64,000 bases of DNA, taken from Cherax quadricarinatus (Eukaryota; Arthropoda; Malacostraca; Decapoda; Parastacidae). The stretch spans positions 45,914,699 to 45,978,698 of the forward strand of contig NC_091292.1 in NCBI RefSeq assembly GCF_038502225.1, given 5' to 3'. Positions 1-12,578 of this stretch are shown one piece after another. The notes below the pieces were generated by a model that did not search any database, had not been told where the DNA came from, and saw only the letters and a program-made list of their open reading frames with translations. Numbering within the stretch: the stretch's first letter is position 1; each line of letters opens with the position of its first letter. The translations under genes were made by a program, and so were the position numbers.

Positions 1-631
1 CATGAGAGCACCAAAACCAATAAAATAACCTATGGCATAAACTTACACCAACACCAAAGCATGATGACTTGTTCCATCTGCCACTTTTCGTACTGACTCA
101 AAAAACACCTCACTTTCTCATGTCCTGTATTGGCTAATATTCAGGAGTAATACGCATCTGGTGTCAGAACAAATCCTGTAAACTGACACTATTTATGGAG
201 CGTTTTTTATACAAATTTTTTTACAATGCTTTGTATAATTCATGCTCATTTAGGTAAAGGTAGTAGTAGTATGTTGGTAGACAGCAACCACCCTGGGAAG
301 TACTTACCGTCCTGCCAGATGACTGTGAAACAGAAACCTGTAACTCTTTTACATGATTGTAGGATTGCTGGTGTCTTTTCTGTCTCAAAACACGCTAGAT
401 AACAGGGATATCTTGCTACTCCTACTTACACTTTGGTCACACTTCACAGACACGCACATGCATATATATATATATAAATACATACAACTAGGTTTTTCTC
501 CTTTTTCTAAATAGCTCTTGTTCTTCTTTATTTCTTCTATTGTCCATGGGGAAATGGCGACTAAAATGCCAGGAGCAATGGACTAGTAACCCCTTCTCCT
601 GTAAACATTTACTAAAAGAGAGAAGAAAAAC
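1..631. other. Upstream flank and probable 5' UTR of RTE copy 1
   Basis: No open frame of substance is seen. The last ~90 bases run into the endonuclease frame of the RTE-like element without an in-frame stop just before it, so at least the part from about 545 is probably its 5' UTR. A short (AT)n tract lies at 461-475. The true 5' end of the element could be as far upstream as about 250; no target duplication was found to fix it. Confidence 0.5.
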
Positions 632-3600
632 TTAATAAAACTGGGATGCTTGAATGTGCGTGGATGTAGTGCGGATGACAAGAAACAGATGATTGCTGAT
701 GTTATGAATGAAAAGAAGTTGGATGTCCTGGCCCTAAGTGAAACAAAGCTGAAGGGGGTAGGGGAGTTTCGGTGGGGGGAAATAAATGGGATTAAATCTG
801 GAGTATCTGAGAGAGTTAGAGCAAAGGAAGGGGTAGCAGTAATGTTGAAGGATCAGTTATGGAAGGAGAAAAGAGAATATGAATATGTAAATTCAAGGAT
901 TATGTGGATTAAAGTAAAGGTTGGATGCGAAAAGTGGGTCACAATAAGCGTGTATGCAGCTGGAGAAGAGAGGGAGGAGGAGGAGGAGAGAGAGAGATTT
1001 TGGGAGATGTTAAGTGAATGTACAGGAACCTTTGAACCAAGTGAGAGAGTAATTGTGGTAGGGGACCTGAATGCTAAAGTAGGAGAAACTTTTAGAGAGG
1101 GTGTGGTAGGTAAGTTTGGGGTGCCAGGTGTAAATGATAATGGGAGCCCTTTGATTGAACTTTGTATAGAAAGGGGTTTAGTTATAGGTAATACATATTT
1201 TAAGAAAAAGAGGATAAATAAGTATACAAGATATGATGTAGGGCGAAATGACAGTAGTTTGTTGGATTATGTATTGGTAGATAAAAGACTGTTGAGTAGA
1301 CTTCAGGATGTACATGTTTATAGAGGGGCCACAGATATATCAGATCACTTTCTAGTTGTAGCTACACTGAGAGTAAAAGGTAGATGGGATACAAGGAGAA
1401 TAGAAGCATCAGGGAAGAGAGAGGTGAAGGTTTATAAACTAAAAGAGGAGGCAGTTAGGGTAAGATATAAACAGCTATTGGAGGATAGATGGGCTAATGA
1501 GAGCATAGGCAATGGGGTCGAAGAGGTATGGGGTAGGTTTAAAAATGTAGTGTTAGAGTGTTCAGCAGAAGTTTGTGGTTACAGGAAAGTGGGTGCGGGA
1601 GGGAAGAGGAGCGATTGGTGGAATGATGATGTAAAGAAAGTAGTAAGGGAGAAAAAGTTAGCATATGAGAAGTTTTTACAAAGTAGAAGTGATGCAAGGA
1701 GGGAAGAGTATATGGAGAAAAAGAGAGAGGTTAAGAGAGTGGTGAAGCAATGTAAAAAGAGAGCAAATGAGAGAGTGGGTGAGATGTTATCAACAAATTT
1801 TGTTGAAAATAAGAAAAAGTTTTGGAGTGAGATTAACAAGTTAAGGAAGCCTAGAGAACAAATGGATTTGTCAGTTAAAAATAGGAGAGGAGAGTTATTA
1901 AATGGAGAGTTAGAGGTATTGGGAAGATGGAGGGAATATTTTGAGGAATTGTTAAATGTTGATGAAGATAGGGAAGCTGTGATTTCGTGTATAGGGCAAG
2001 GAGGAATAACATCTTGTAGGAGTGAGGAAGAGCCAGTTGTGAGTGTGGGGGAAGTTCGTGAGGCAGTAGGTAAAATGAAAGGGGGTAAGGCAGCCGGGAT
2101 TGATGGGATAAAGATAGAAATGTTAAAAGCAGGTGGGGATATAGTTTTGGAGTGGTTGGTGCAATTATTTAATAAATGTATGGCAGAGGGTAAGGTACCT
2201 AGGGATTGGCAGAGAGCATGCATAGTTCCTTTGTATAAAGGCAAAGGGGACAAAAGAGAGTGCAAAAATTATAGGGGGATAAGTCTGTTGAGTATACCTG
2301 GTAAAGTGTATGGTAGAGTTATTATTGAAAGAATTAAGAGTAAGACGGAGAATAGGATAGCAGATGAACAAGAAGGCTTTAGGAAAGGTAGGGGGTGTGT
2401 GGACCAGGTGTTTACAGTGAAACATATAAGTGAACAGTATTTAGATAAGGCTAAAGAGGTCTTTGTGGCATTTATGGATTTGGAAAAGGCGTATGACAGG
2501 GTGGATAGGGGGGCAATGTGGCAGATGTTGCAGGTGTATGGTGTAGGACGTAGGTTACTGAAAGCAGTGAAGAGTTTTTACGAGGATAGTGAGGCTCAAG
2601 TTAGAGTATGTAGGAAAGAGGGAAATTATTTCCCAGTAAAAGTAGGCCTTAGACAAGGATGTGTGATGTCACCGTGGTTGTTTAATATATTTATAGATGG
2701 GGTTGTAAGAGAAGTGAATGCGAGGGTCTTGGCAAGAGGCGTGGAGTTAAAAGATAAAGAATCACACACAAAGTGGGAGTTGTCACAGTTGCTCTTTGCT
2801 GATGACACTGTGCTCTTGGGAGATTCTGAAGAGAAGTTGCAGAGATTGGTGGATGAATTTGGTAGGGTGTGCAAAAGAAGAAAATTAAAGTGAATACAGG
2901 AAAGAGTAAGGTTATGAGGATAACAAAAAGATTAGGTGATGAAAGATTGGATATCAGATTGGAGGGAGAGAGTATGGAGGAGGTGAATGTATTCAGATAT
3001 TTGAGAGTGGACGTGTCAGCGGATGGGTCTATGAAAGATGAGGTGAATCATAGAACTGATGAAGGGAAAAGGGTGAGCAGTGCACTTAGGAGTCTGTGGA
3101 GACAAAGACCTTTGTCCTTTGGGGCAAAGAGGGGAATGTATGAGAGTATAGTTTTACCAACGCTCTTATATGGGTGTGAAGCATTTGTGATGAATGTTGC
3201 AGCGAGGAGAAGGCTGGAGGCAGTGGAGATGTCATGTCTGAGGGCAATGTGTGGTGTGAATATAATGCAGAGAATTCGTAGTTTGGAAGTTAGGAGGAGG
3301 TGCGGGATTACCAAAACTGTTGTCCAGAGGGCTGAGGAAGGGTTGTTGAGGTGGTTCGGACATGTAGAGAGAATGGAGCGAAACAGAATGACTTCAAGAG
3401 TGTATCAGTCTGTAATGGAAGGAAGGCGGGGTAGGGGTCGGCCTAGGAAAGGTTGGAGGGAGGGGGTAAAGGAGGTTTTGTGTGCGAGGGTCTTGGACTT
3501 CCAGCAGGCATGCATGAGCGTGTTTGATAGGAGTGAATGGAGACAAATGGTTTTTAATACTTGACGTGCTGTTGGAGTGTGAGCAAAGTAACATTTATGA

Positions 3601-3817
3601 AGGGGTTCAGGGAAACCGGCAGGCCGGACTTGAGTCCTGGAGATGGGAAGTACAGTGCCTGCACTCTGAAGGAGGGGTGTTAATGTTGCAGTTTAAAAAC
3701 TGTAGTGTAAAGCACCCTTCTGGCAAGACAGTGATGGAGTGAATGATGGTGAAAGTTTTTCTTTTTCGGGCCACCCTGCCTTGGTGGGAATCGGCCAGTG
3801 TGCTAATAAAAAAAAAT
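545..3817 (+). mobile_element. RTE-like non-LTR retrotransposon, copy 1
   Basis: The element has an APE-type endonuclease, a reverse transcriptase and a basic C-terminal tail, followed by a 250-base 3' UTR and a short A-rich end at 3809-3817. The same 3' UTR follows copy 2 at 7711-7970, so the 3' boundary is secure. The 5' boundary is an estimate. A single reading frame holding endonuclease and RT without RNase H, and the RT sequence type, point to the RTE clade. Copy 1 and copy 2 lie in the same orientation and differ by scattered substitutions only, so both look young. Immediately downstream is the 5' part of a Tx1/L1-like LINE. Confidence 0.85.
632..3564 (+). pseudogene. Endonuclease-reverse transcriptase of RTE copy 1, one frameshift
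   Basis: This would nick DNA and copy element RNA at the nick (target-primed reverse transcription). The frame enters without an ATG; the first conserved residues are LNVRG from base 650. Endonuclease motifs follow: SETK near residue 30, VVGDLNAKVG near 140 and SDHFLV near 230. RT motifs are the finger region KNYRGISLL, motif A FMDLEKAYDRV, motif B LRQGCVMSPWLFN and catalytic FADD near residue 716. The C-terminal part has LLYGCEA, RWFGHVERM and an Arg-rich GRGRPRKGW segment typical of this group. Compared with copy 2, one G is missing near 2890 (AAAGTG against AAAGGTG). This stops the frame at 2893, and the rest continues in another frame from 2869 to 3564. No other inactivating change was seen. 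Confidence 0.88.
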
Positions 3818-4897
3818 CAGTGGCTACTTATGAATAGACAGTGGCTTTATATCAGGAGAAGTGCCTTCCTGTGACTTCAGGGATGGAGGTATGTCTGCAG
3901 GATGCTTCCCGAACCTACACCTGGGTAAGAATCCATAATGTCCCTTGTGAGGCAGACGCCATGGACGTTAGTGAGGCATTCATGGTTTACGGTGAGGTGC
4001 ATACGGCGACGTTGGGAAGATGAAAGGATGGGCTCTACGCTGGTTTTCTCTGAAGGTCCTTTCACTTTGAAAATGACTTTGAGGAGGGCCATTTCCTCCT
4101 ATGTCGTTCTGGAGGAGTTCAGGATGCAAGTATATGTCACGTACGCTGGACAACGGCGAACATGTCGCATGTGCAGAGGTTTTGATCACATGGTGGCGGA
4201 GCGTGTAAAGATGGCTCCACGACATTCGACGGATTTGGCAAAGTTGGTGGTGTCGACACCTTTTAATTAAGTGTTCCTCATCGGTGCATGTGGCAGGAGC
4301 TGGACGGATGACCTGGGCAGAGGAGGTTGAAGGCATGGAGGAATGTTGTGTGACACTGACAGAGGTGTTGGGTGGCCCCTCGGGAGAGGGGATTGGACAT
4401 GCGACAAAGGCAGAGGTGCAGGGGATGTCTCTTGCACTCCAAGAGACCTTGGACCTCCCAATGCAGGACGTGATCAGCAACTTGCTGGATGAGCCGATGG
4501 AAGATTTATCTGACGTGGGGAAAGTTTTCCAGCTTGGCTCTGTGGACCTGGAGAAGGAACCAGGGCATTTGAATTTTGAGACTGATGGTTTGCAACGACT
4601 ACAGGTGGAGGCTGAGGTCCATGAGCCTGGTGGGAATGTCGAGATGGAGCTAGGAAGCTGCTCTAGGAAACGGGCTGGGTAGTTATTGGATGATGAGGTT
4701 CTCACACTGGCCCAGAGGCCTGGTAAGAAGTTGTCAGGGAATGTAGCTAGGTCGGTGTTGAGGAGTGCACAAGGGAGGGAGGAGGGACAGGAGGGAAAGA
4801 GTGCACGAGACGGCTCGAGTTTTTTAAAAGGTGGACAGGGTAAGACCCAGAGGCATAGGGGAAAGCCCCCTTTGTTGAAGCTTTCAAGTGTGTAACT
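3818..4897 (+). mobile_element. Tx1/L1-like LINE, 5' part (ORF1 region), left of a nested insertion
   Basis: This is the left half of an element cut in two by RTE copy 2. Its last bases, ending TGTAACT at 4897, join in frame with the first bases after the RTE poly(A) tail: across the gap the codons read C-V-T-I-N-V-N-G-L-R, which is how this group's endonuclease begins. That continuity is the main evidence that 3818-4897 and 7971-11570 are one element. Its left end abuts the A-rich tail of RTE copy 1, which may also have inserted into it. Confidence 0.7.
3841..4705 (+). pseudogene. Decayed ORF1 (gag-like, zinc knuckle) of the Tx1/L1-like LINE
   Basis: ORF1 proteins of this group bind element RNA. 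The frame is broken at about 4020 and again near 4275. Recognisable parts are YTWVRIHNVPCEADAMDV and, after the first shift, YAGQRRTCRMCRGFDHMVAE. The latter matches the shape of the single knuckle seen in Tx1-type ORF1 proteins and their domesticated relatives, with C-x2-C then H visible and the last cysteine lost. The segment after 4280 is acidic and low in complexity. The order ORF1 then endonuclease fits the downstream half. The family call is by sequence resemblance only. Confidence 0.5.
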
Positions 4898-7710
4898 TGA
4901 AGGGGGTAGGAGAGTTTCAGTGGGGGGAAATAAATGGGATTAAATCTGGAGTATCTGAGAGAGTTAGAGCAAAGGAAGGGGTAGCAGTAATGTTAAATGA
5001 TCAGTTATGGAAGGAGAAAAGAGAATATGAATGTGTAAATTCAAGAATTATGTGGATTAAAGTAAAGGTTGGATGCGAGAAGTGGGTCATAATAAGCGTG
5101 TATGCACCTGGAGAAGAGAGGAATGCAGAGGAGAGAGAGAGATTTTGGGAGATGTTAAGTGAATGTATAGGAGCCTTTGAACCAAGTGAGAGAGTAATTG
5201 TGGTAGGGGACTTGAATGCTAAAGTAGGAGAAACTTTTAGAGAGGGTGTGGTAGGTAAGTTTGGGGTGCCAGGTGTAAATGATAACGGGAGCCCTTTGAT
5301 TGAACTTTGTATAGAAAGGGGTTTAGTTATAGGTAATACATATTTTAAGAAAAAGAGGATAAATAAGTATACAAGATATGATGTAGGGCGAAATGACAGT
5401 AGTTTGTTGGATTATGTATTGGTAGATAAAAGACTGTTGAGTAGACTTCAGGATGTACATGTTTATAGAGGGGCCACAGATATATCAGATCACTTTCTAG
5501 TTGTAGCTACACTGAGAGTAAAAGGTAGATGGGATACAAGGAGAATAGAAGCATCAGGGAAGAGAGAGGTGAAGGTTTATAAACTAAAAGAGGAGGCAGT
5601 TAGGGTAAGATATAAACAGCTATTGGAGGATAGATGGGCTAATGAGAGCATAGGCAATGGGGTCGAAGAGGTATGGGGTAGGTTTAAAAATGTAGTGTTA
5701 GAGTGTTCAGCAGAAGTTTGTGGTTACAGGAAAGTGGGTGCAGGAGGGAAGAGGAGCGATTGGTGGAATGATGATGTAAAGAGAGTAGTAAGGGAGAAAA
5801 AGTTAGCATATGAGAAGTTTTTACAAAGTAGAAGTGATGCAAGGAGGGAAGAGTATATGGAGAAAAAGAGAGAGGTTAAGAGAGTGGTGAAGCAATGTAA
5901 AAAGAGAGCAAATGAGAGAGTGGGTGAGATGTTATCAACAAATTTTGTTGAAAATAAGAAAAAGTTTTGGAGTGAGATTAACAAGTTAAGAAAGCCTAGA
6001 GAACAAATGGATTTGTCAGTTAAAAATAGGAGAGGAGAGTTATTAAATGGAGAGTTAGAGGTATTGGGAAGATGGAAGGAATATTTTGAGGAATTGTTAA
6101 ATGTTGATGAAGATAGGGAAGCTGTGATTTCGTGTATAGGGCAAGGAGGAATAACATCTTGTAGGAGTGAGGAAGAGCCAGTTGTGAGTGTGGGGGAAGT
6201 TCGTGAGGCAGTAGGTAAAATGAAAGGGGGTAAGGCAGCCGGGATTGATGGGATAAAGATAGAAATGTTAAAAGCAGGTGGGGATATAGTTTTGGAGTGG
6301 TTGGTGCAATTGTTTAATAAATGTATGGAAGAGGGTAAGGTACCTAGGGATTGGCAGAGAGCATGCATAGTTCCTTTGTATAAAGGCAAAGGGGATAAAA
6401 GAGAGTGCAAAAATTATAGGGGGATAAGTCTGTTGAGTGTACCTGGTAAAGTGTATGGTAGAGTTATAATTGAAAGAATTAAGAGTAAGACGGAGAATAG
6501 GATAGCAGATGAACAAGGAGGCTTTAGGAAAGGTAGGGGGTGTGTGGACCAGGTGTTTACAGTGAAACATATAAGTGAACAGTATTTAGATAAGGCTAAA
6601 GAGGTCTTTGTGGCATTTATGGATTTGGAAAAGGCGTATGACAGGGTGGATAGGGGGGCAATGTGGCAGATGTTGCAAGTGTATGGTGTAGGAGGTAGGT
6701 TACTGAAAGCAGTGAAGAGTTTTTACGAGGATAGTGAGGCTCAAGTTAGAGTATGTAGGAAAGAGGGAAATTTTTTCCCAGTAAAAGTAGGCCTTAGACA
6801 AGGATGTGTGATGTCACCGTGGTTGTTTAATATATTTATAGATGGGGTTGTAAGAGAAGTAAATGCGAGGGTCTTGGCAAGAGGCGTGGAGTTAAAAGAT
6901 AAAGAATCACACACAAAGTGGGAGTTGTCACAGCTGCTCTTTGCTGATGACACTGTGCTCTTGGGAGATTCTGAAGAGAAGTTGCAGAGATTGGTGGATG
7001 AATTTGGTAGGGTGTGCAAAAGAAGAAAATTAAAGGTGAATACAGGAAAGAGTAAGGTTATGAGGATAACAAAAAGATTAGGTGATGAAAGATTGAATAT
7101 CAGATTGGAGGGAGAGAGTATGGAGGAGGTGAACGTATTCAGATATTTGGGAGTGGACGTGTCAGCGGATGGGTCTATGAAAGATGAGGTGAATCATAGA
7201 ATTGATGAGGGAAAAAGAGTGAGTGGTGCACTTAGGAGTCTGTGGAGACAAAGAACTTTGTCCTTGGAGGCAAAGAGGGGAATGTATGAGAGTATAGTTT
7301 TACCAACGCTCTTATATGGGTGTGAAGCGTGGGTGATGAATGTTGCAGCGAGGAGAAGGCTGGAGGCAGTGGAGATGTCATGTCTGAGGGCAATGTGTGG
7401 TGTGAATATAATGCAGAGAATTCGTAGTTTGGAAGTTAGGAGGAGGTGCGGGATTACCAAAACTGTTGTCCAGAGGGCTGAGGAAGGGTTGTTGAGGTGG
7501 TTCGGACATGTAGAGAGAATGGAGCGAAACAGAATGACTTCAAGAGTGTATCAGTCTGTAGTGGAAGGAAGGCGGGGTAGGGGTCGGCCTAGGAAGGGTT
7601 GGAGGGAGGGGGTAAAGGAGGTTTTGTGTGCGAGGGGCTTGGACTTCCAGCAGGCATGCTTGAGCGTGTTTGATAGGAGTGAATGGAGACAAATGGTTTT
7701 TAATACTTGA
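4898..7710 (+). CDS. Endonuclease-RT of RTE copy 2, long open frame lacking the N-terminus
   Basis: About 937 codons are open without interruption from the truncation point to the stop at 7710. Present are the later endonuclease motifs (VVGDLNAKVG, SDHFLVV), all RT motifs including FADD near residue 685, and the full C-terminal region with LLYGCEAWVMN and RWFGHVERM. Missing are the first endonuclease strand (the LNVRG Asn) and the SETK Glu, both needed for nicking in APE-type enzymes, so the protein could not act alone as an endonuclease. Two or three flanking host-side codons precede the element in the same frame, so there is no natural start. The frameshift of copy 1 is absent. An open frame this long in a truncated copy means insertion was recent, not that the copy is under selection. 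Confidence 0.85.
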
Positions 7711-7970
7711 CGTGCTGTTGGAGTGTGAGCAAAGTAACATTTATGAAGGGATTCAGGGAAACCGGCAGGCCGGACTTGAGTCCTGGAGATGGGAAGTACA
7801 GTGCCTGCACTCTGAAGGAGGGGTGTTAATGTTGCAGTTTAAAAACTGTAGTGTAAAGCACCCTTCTGGCAAGACAGTGATGGAGTGAATGATGGTGAAA
7901 GTTTTTCTTTTTCGGGCCACCCTGCCTTGGTGGGAATCGGCCGGTGTGATAAAAAAAAAAAAAAAAAAAA
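4898..7970 (+). mobile_element. RTE-like non-LTR retrotransposon, copy 2 (5'-truncated, nested)
   Basis: The copy begins exactly where copy 1 reads CTGAAGGGGG (base 748), so the first 30 or so codons of the endonuclease are missing, as in ordinary 5' truncation. It ends in a run of 22 A at 7951-7972. A 4-bp duplication, AACT, flanks it (4894-4897 and 7971-7974, partly merged with the A run). It sits between the ORF1 and endonuclease of a Tx1/L1-like LINE. Confidence 0.9.
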
Positions 7971-10900
7971 AACTATTAATGTCAATGGCCTTAGGGCTGA
8001 AGTGAAGCATGCATGGGTAGAGAGTGTTTTGCGGCATTTCGATGCGGATGTATGTTTCATTCAGGAACATAATTATAAGTATGGATACGAGTTGAGGTTG
8101 AAAGGTTATCAAATGTTTGTAGGCAGTTCAGTGAGGCTAAAGGGTGGGGTGGCGGTGGCGGTGAAGGAGTCTGGGGGGAGGTCCGGGTTTGTTTTTAAGG
8201 TGTGTATATGCCGGCGGAAGGGTTTAGTCGGGTAAAGGCGGATTTTGTGAGGGACGTTTTGTTATTTTTTTGTGAGGTTTGCCTATGGTTGCCATCCTGG
8301 GAGGAGATTGGAAATGTGTTATCAGGCATAAAGATGTGGTGCCGCATGGGTCAGGTTGTGTGCTTGGGGTGTTACGGGATGTGCTGCGGGATGCAGGGGT
8401 ATCTGATGTGGTGGGGAGGGAGGGGGGATGGGTTGAGCACACGTTTGTGAGGAGAGGCTATGCGGCGAGATTGGATTGAATATATGTAACTACAGGGATT
8501 ATCGTCGAACCGGTACAAATTATCGATGTCGGGTTTTCGGATCACTGGGCAGTTATGGCAGAACTGGCATGGTTTGGTGTGGTACAAAGATACTCAGGCT
8601 ATTAGAAACTGAACGTGCAGCTCCTTACTGCAGAGGGAGAGGAACGTCTTTCAGAGATTGGTGGGAACCTTTCTGGGGGCTAGGGATCAAGGGGTGGGCA
8701 TGTTGGATTGGTGGGAGTTGAAAGCAAAGCCAGGGATTCAGGCATATTATAGAACTAAGGGTCGAGAGGAGGAAGGGTGGAGGTTTGGGTTGCAAAAATA
8801 TCTAGAGGGGCAGCTGAATGCTTGTTATGAGGGTGGAGGGAGTAGTCGGTATGGGGAAATTGCAGACCTTTGGGGTAGGTTAATTGACTTACAAAATGAG
8901 CGTTTTGATGCCATATGTGTTAGGGTGGGGTTGGAGGAGGTACTTTGGGGAGACAAACCCTCAGGTTGTGTTTTGCGCAGGTTTAGGGAAAGGCAACAGG
9001 CGAACCACGATGATGACTTTGGAGATGTGTGTGAATGCAGTGGGATATCAGAGGGGGCAGATGCTATGCACGACAGAAAGTATGAGTAATTATGTGGACC
9101 ATTGGTTTCAGGAAAAAATGCGGCAGGGGGTGGGCAGTACCAGGGAGGAGGGATTATGTGGTGATGTAATAATGAATGCTTTAGGTTAGAAAGAGCACGA
9201 GGAGCTAGGGGGAGAGATTAGTAAGAGAGAGGTGGAGGAGGCTGTGACTAAAATTAGTAGAGGTAAAGCTCTGGGGATTGATGGGATACCTAATGATTTT
9301 TATTTGGCACATTGGGATTGCATGAAGACTTGTCTGTTGGCGTTGTTAAATGGTATGAAGGAGGGGGGGGGTGTTGGGAATGATGCAAGGTATGGGGGTT
9401 GTTGTTTTGGTACCCAAGAAGAGGGGAAAGGACGTTGAGTGCATATCGGGCAATCTCCCTTATGTGTGCAGATTACAAATTTTTTGCGAAAGTTTTGGGT
9501 AATAGGCTGAAGAAGGTAATTGAACGGGTTATACATTGGGGACAGTTTGGTATATCTGGACAGAGCATGCGTGCTAGGCATGGGAGAATCAGGGATTTTT
9601 TAGAGAACTCTTAAGGAGGGGGGCATCTTGGGAACAGATTGGAAAGAAGCATATAACTGTGTGAATAGGGAGATGATGAGGGAAATTTTGTGGAAACAGG
9701 GTTTTGGGGAGAAGGCTGTGTGATGGGTCAACACCTTGTATTCATCTGCCATGGTTTAGGTACAGGTGAATGGCAGGTTGGGTTTGCCAGTGCGGATGGA
9801 GAGGGGTTTGAGACAGGGATGTCCCCTGTCCTAAATTCTCTTTGCATGTATGCAGGATCCTTTTTACAGGCTTATTGAGGGAGGGGTTTGGGAGAAGGGT
9901 GAGGGGGGAGCTAGTGGTGTGGGGATTGTGGGCTATGTAGACGACACCACGATTTTGGTGGATGGGGAGGTAGGTTTGCAAAACGTGGGTAGAGTGATTG
10001 AAATGTTTGGGGCAGCGACAGGCATGCGAGTTAATGGAGAGAAGTCAAGGTTGCTCGAGGTAGGATCCTGGGTGGGGGGGGGGGCTTAGGTGAGGCGTAT
10101 GGGTGGCTTGTTGTGGATAGTCTTCGGATTTGTGGGATTGTATACTTCGCGGATGTCCTGGTGGCGCAGAGGGTGAATTCAGAGGCAGTGGAAGGTCGGG
10201 CTTTGGGTAGGCTTAGGGATTTGTGGGCAGGGGAGATTACTTTGCAGCAGAGAGTGGTGGTGGTGAACACCCTCGTTTTTAGTAAGGTGTGGGGAGTGGT
10301 GGAGGTGTTTCCTCTGAGGTTAGTTGATATTTAGGAACTGCTGAGGAGAGTCTTCCAATATGTCTGGGGTTATGGGAAGTCGTGGTTAAAGAGGGAAGTC
10401 GTGATGACGAATGTTCGGCAGGGAGGATTGGGCCTCATCCCATTGGAGTCTCGAGTAAAGGCGGTCTATGTAAAACAGAGGTTCCTCAGAGTGGGTGGGG
10501 AAAAGGGTAAAAGGGTAGGAGAGGTTATGGTTGATGTATGGAAATGGTGGGGGAAGAAAGGATTTGTTGATGTGTGAGGCTATGGTGAGGTTTCTGTTGG
10601 TGGCACGGGATGCGAGGAATATGCAGGTGAGTCGTTTGGAGATGGTGGGAAGTCATGAGGTGGTGGTGCAGGGTGTAAGCAATTATCCTATGTATGATTT
10701 GTAGGGTATCTGGGAGGATTTTCGGAAGCTTTGGCTGGCCCCTAGGGTACGGGAACTGGTCTACAGGTTTTTCATGGGAATTCTGGCGTCCAAGTCATTG
10801 TTATGTAGGATGGGTTATGTGAGTGAGGGAACTTGTCGGCACTGTGGGGAAGAGGAGACGGCATTCCATGCAGTTTATTTTTGTGAAACATTGGGAATTT

Positions 10901-11570
10901 TAAGGGAGTTGTTAGTGGGGGTCTTCCGTCTAGTGAGGGGGGCATAGCATATCATCTCTAAGGGCCTTAACTTTTGATGTGGGAGGGGTCACAGCGGACG
11001 TTAGGAGGGCAGATTTTTTGTTTGTTTCTTGGAGTATGTGGGAGGTTGGTGGGGTTTGTAGGGTGAGAGCGCTCGCAGCACCCGTCTACAGGACAGTTTG
11101 TAGAAATAGGTTTTTATAAGGAAGGACTTGGATGACCAGCTTCCCTGAGGGGTATCGCCACCTGACTCTGAACGGGTTACTGAGCTTAAGGGTGGGTTAG
11201 ACCGATCAGGGTTGGGCTCCTCGGTTTTGACTTTTTCCCCTTGGTAGGTTCGTTTTTAGTGGCGTTTCTTTAGGTATGAATGGGGGAGGGTGCATACGTG
11301 TCTGGACATGGAATCTATGAGTGTCATAGTAGAGCCAATAAGAAGGATGTGCATGTGAGGGGAAGCGGTGGGGGGTTCTGCATGGTTTCTATCATGTAAG
11401 ATGGGTCTGACTCCTGCGTTTGGATGAGGTTTGATGAGTGTGCTAGTGATGGGTTTTGGTGGATGGTTCTTTTCATGGGATTTGGAAATGGGGGCTTTTT
11501 GCTTGCCTCTGGGCTTTTGAACTATAGTAGGGTTTTTTAAGGGGTTTCTATAATAGGGGTTTTTATGTGT
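7971..11570 (+). mobile_element. Tx1/L1-like LINE, 3' part (ORF2 and 3' UTR), right of the nested insertion
   Basis: This continues the element of 3818-4897 beyond RTE copy 2. It holds a decayed endonuclease-RT frame to about 10950 and a G/T-rich 3' UTR. The 3' boundary is set where an LTR-like repeat begins at 11571; no poly(A) tail or target duplication was recognised there. Confidence 0.65.
7975..10950 (+). pseudogene. Decayed endonuclease-RT (ORF2) of the Tx1/L1-like LINE
   Basis: The frame is broken many times. In order, one sees the endonuclease start INVNGLRAEVKHAWVESVLR with ADVCFIQE (7973-8070), GGVAVAV, and GDWKCV (near 8297), which corresponds to the GDFN step. The RT follows: KALGIDGIPNDFY (9262-9300), a finger segment YRAISLMCADYKFFAKVLGNRLKKV near 9440-9520, VLRQGCP-like motif B in a shifted frame near 9805, and catalytic YVDDTTILV at about 9935-9960, then GMRVNGEKSRLL. 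Near 10415-10465 the frame gives GGLGLIPLESRVKAVYVKQ, and at 10831-10890 a C-x2-C-H-C knuckle (CRHCGEEETAFHAVYFCE), the usual C-terminal zinc motif of L1/Tx1-type elements. Clearly dead and much older than the RTE copy inside it. Confidence 0.7.
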
Positions 11571-11969
11571 TACAACCCAGGAGTCCAAATGGCCTGTTAT
11601 CCTGGGTGTAAAGGGAGCAAAATAAACACGGCAGAAAACTTTTGACTTATATTATCCTTCACCAATTTAGAACAAAAGTATGTACACTATATACACTATG
11701 TACAGCAATAGGTATTAGTGCACTCCACGGTAAGCAAGGCAGAATAGAAGCCACATGAGAGCAGACCGTGCTTCAACCAGCTCTAGAATGGGAATGACAA
11801 GGGCAGACAGGAGAGTGGTACCCACATAATCTCTGCGATTACCAAAACCATCTTCTTATTGGCTGGAACCTGGTTATTAGTTGAACTACGGGGCCCCATC
11901 GTCAACCCTCAGACACCTGGTTCGCTGGTTGGGGAAGATAGCCTGTAAATGAGGGTGTGCACATGCACC
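11571..11969 (+). repeat. LTR-like dispersed repeat, copy A
   Basis: Begins TGTTACAACCCAGG and runs to about CACATGCACC. An inverted, diverged copy lies at 53970-54360, with the same first 14 or so bases, a shared block around TGTTATCCTG, a block containing TATAGTGT-like palindromes, and the same end. Length (~400 bp), the TG start and a CA-type end suggest a solo LTR, but no target duplication, primer site or internal region was found. Confidence 0.5.
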
Positions 11970-12473
<504 letters not shown>

Positions 12474-12536
12474 ATAAGGTCACAGTAAACAGGTGATTTC
12501 AAAATATGCAAAACAACCACTCTGAAAGAATAGAGA

Positions 12537-12578
12537 AATTCCAAGCGCTTTCGTGACTACTCACATTATCAAGGAACT
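12537..12578 (-). ncRNA. Putative hammerhead-like ribozyme, family 2a left arm
   Basis: Read on the minus strand: AGTTCC, core TTGATAA, T, stem II GTGA-gtag-TCAC, GAAA, GCGC, TT, then GGAATT, which pairs back to AGTTCC (one G-T pair). This is the order of a type I hammerhead with a one-pair stem III. The core differs from CTGATGA at positions 3 and 8 as a compensated pair, and one extra base lies before stem II. Inferred from sequence; activity unknown. Confidence 0.45.

Noticed and set aside
1579..2265. Minus-strand frames of up to 228 codons opposite the RTE RT
   Set aside because: Recur identically opposite copy 2 and are antisense shadows of a purine-rich coding strand.
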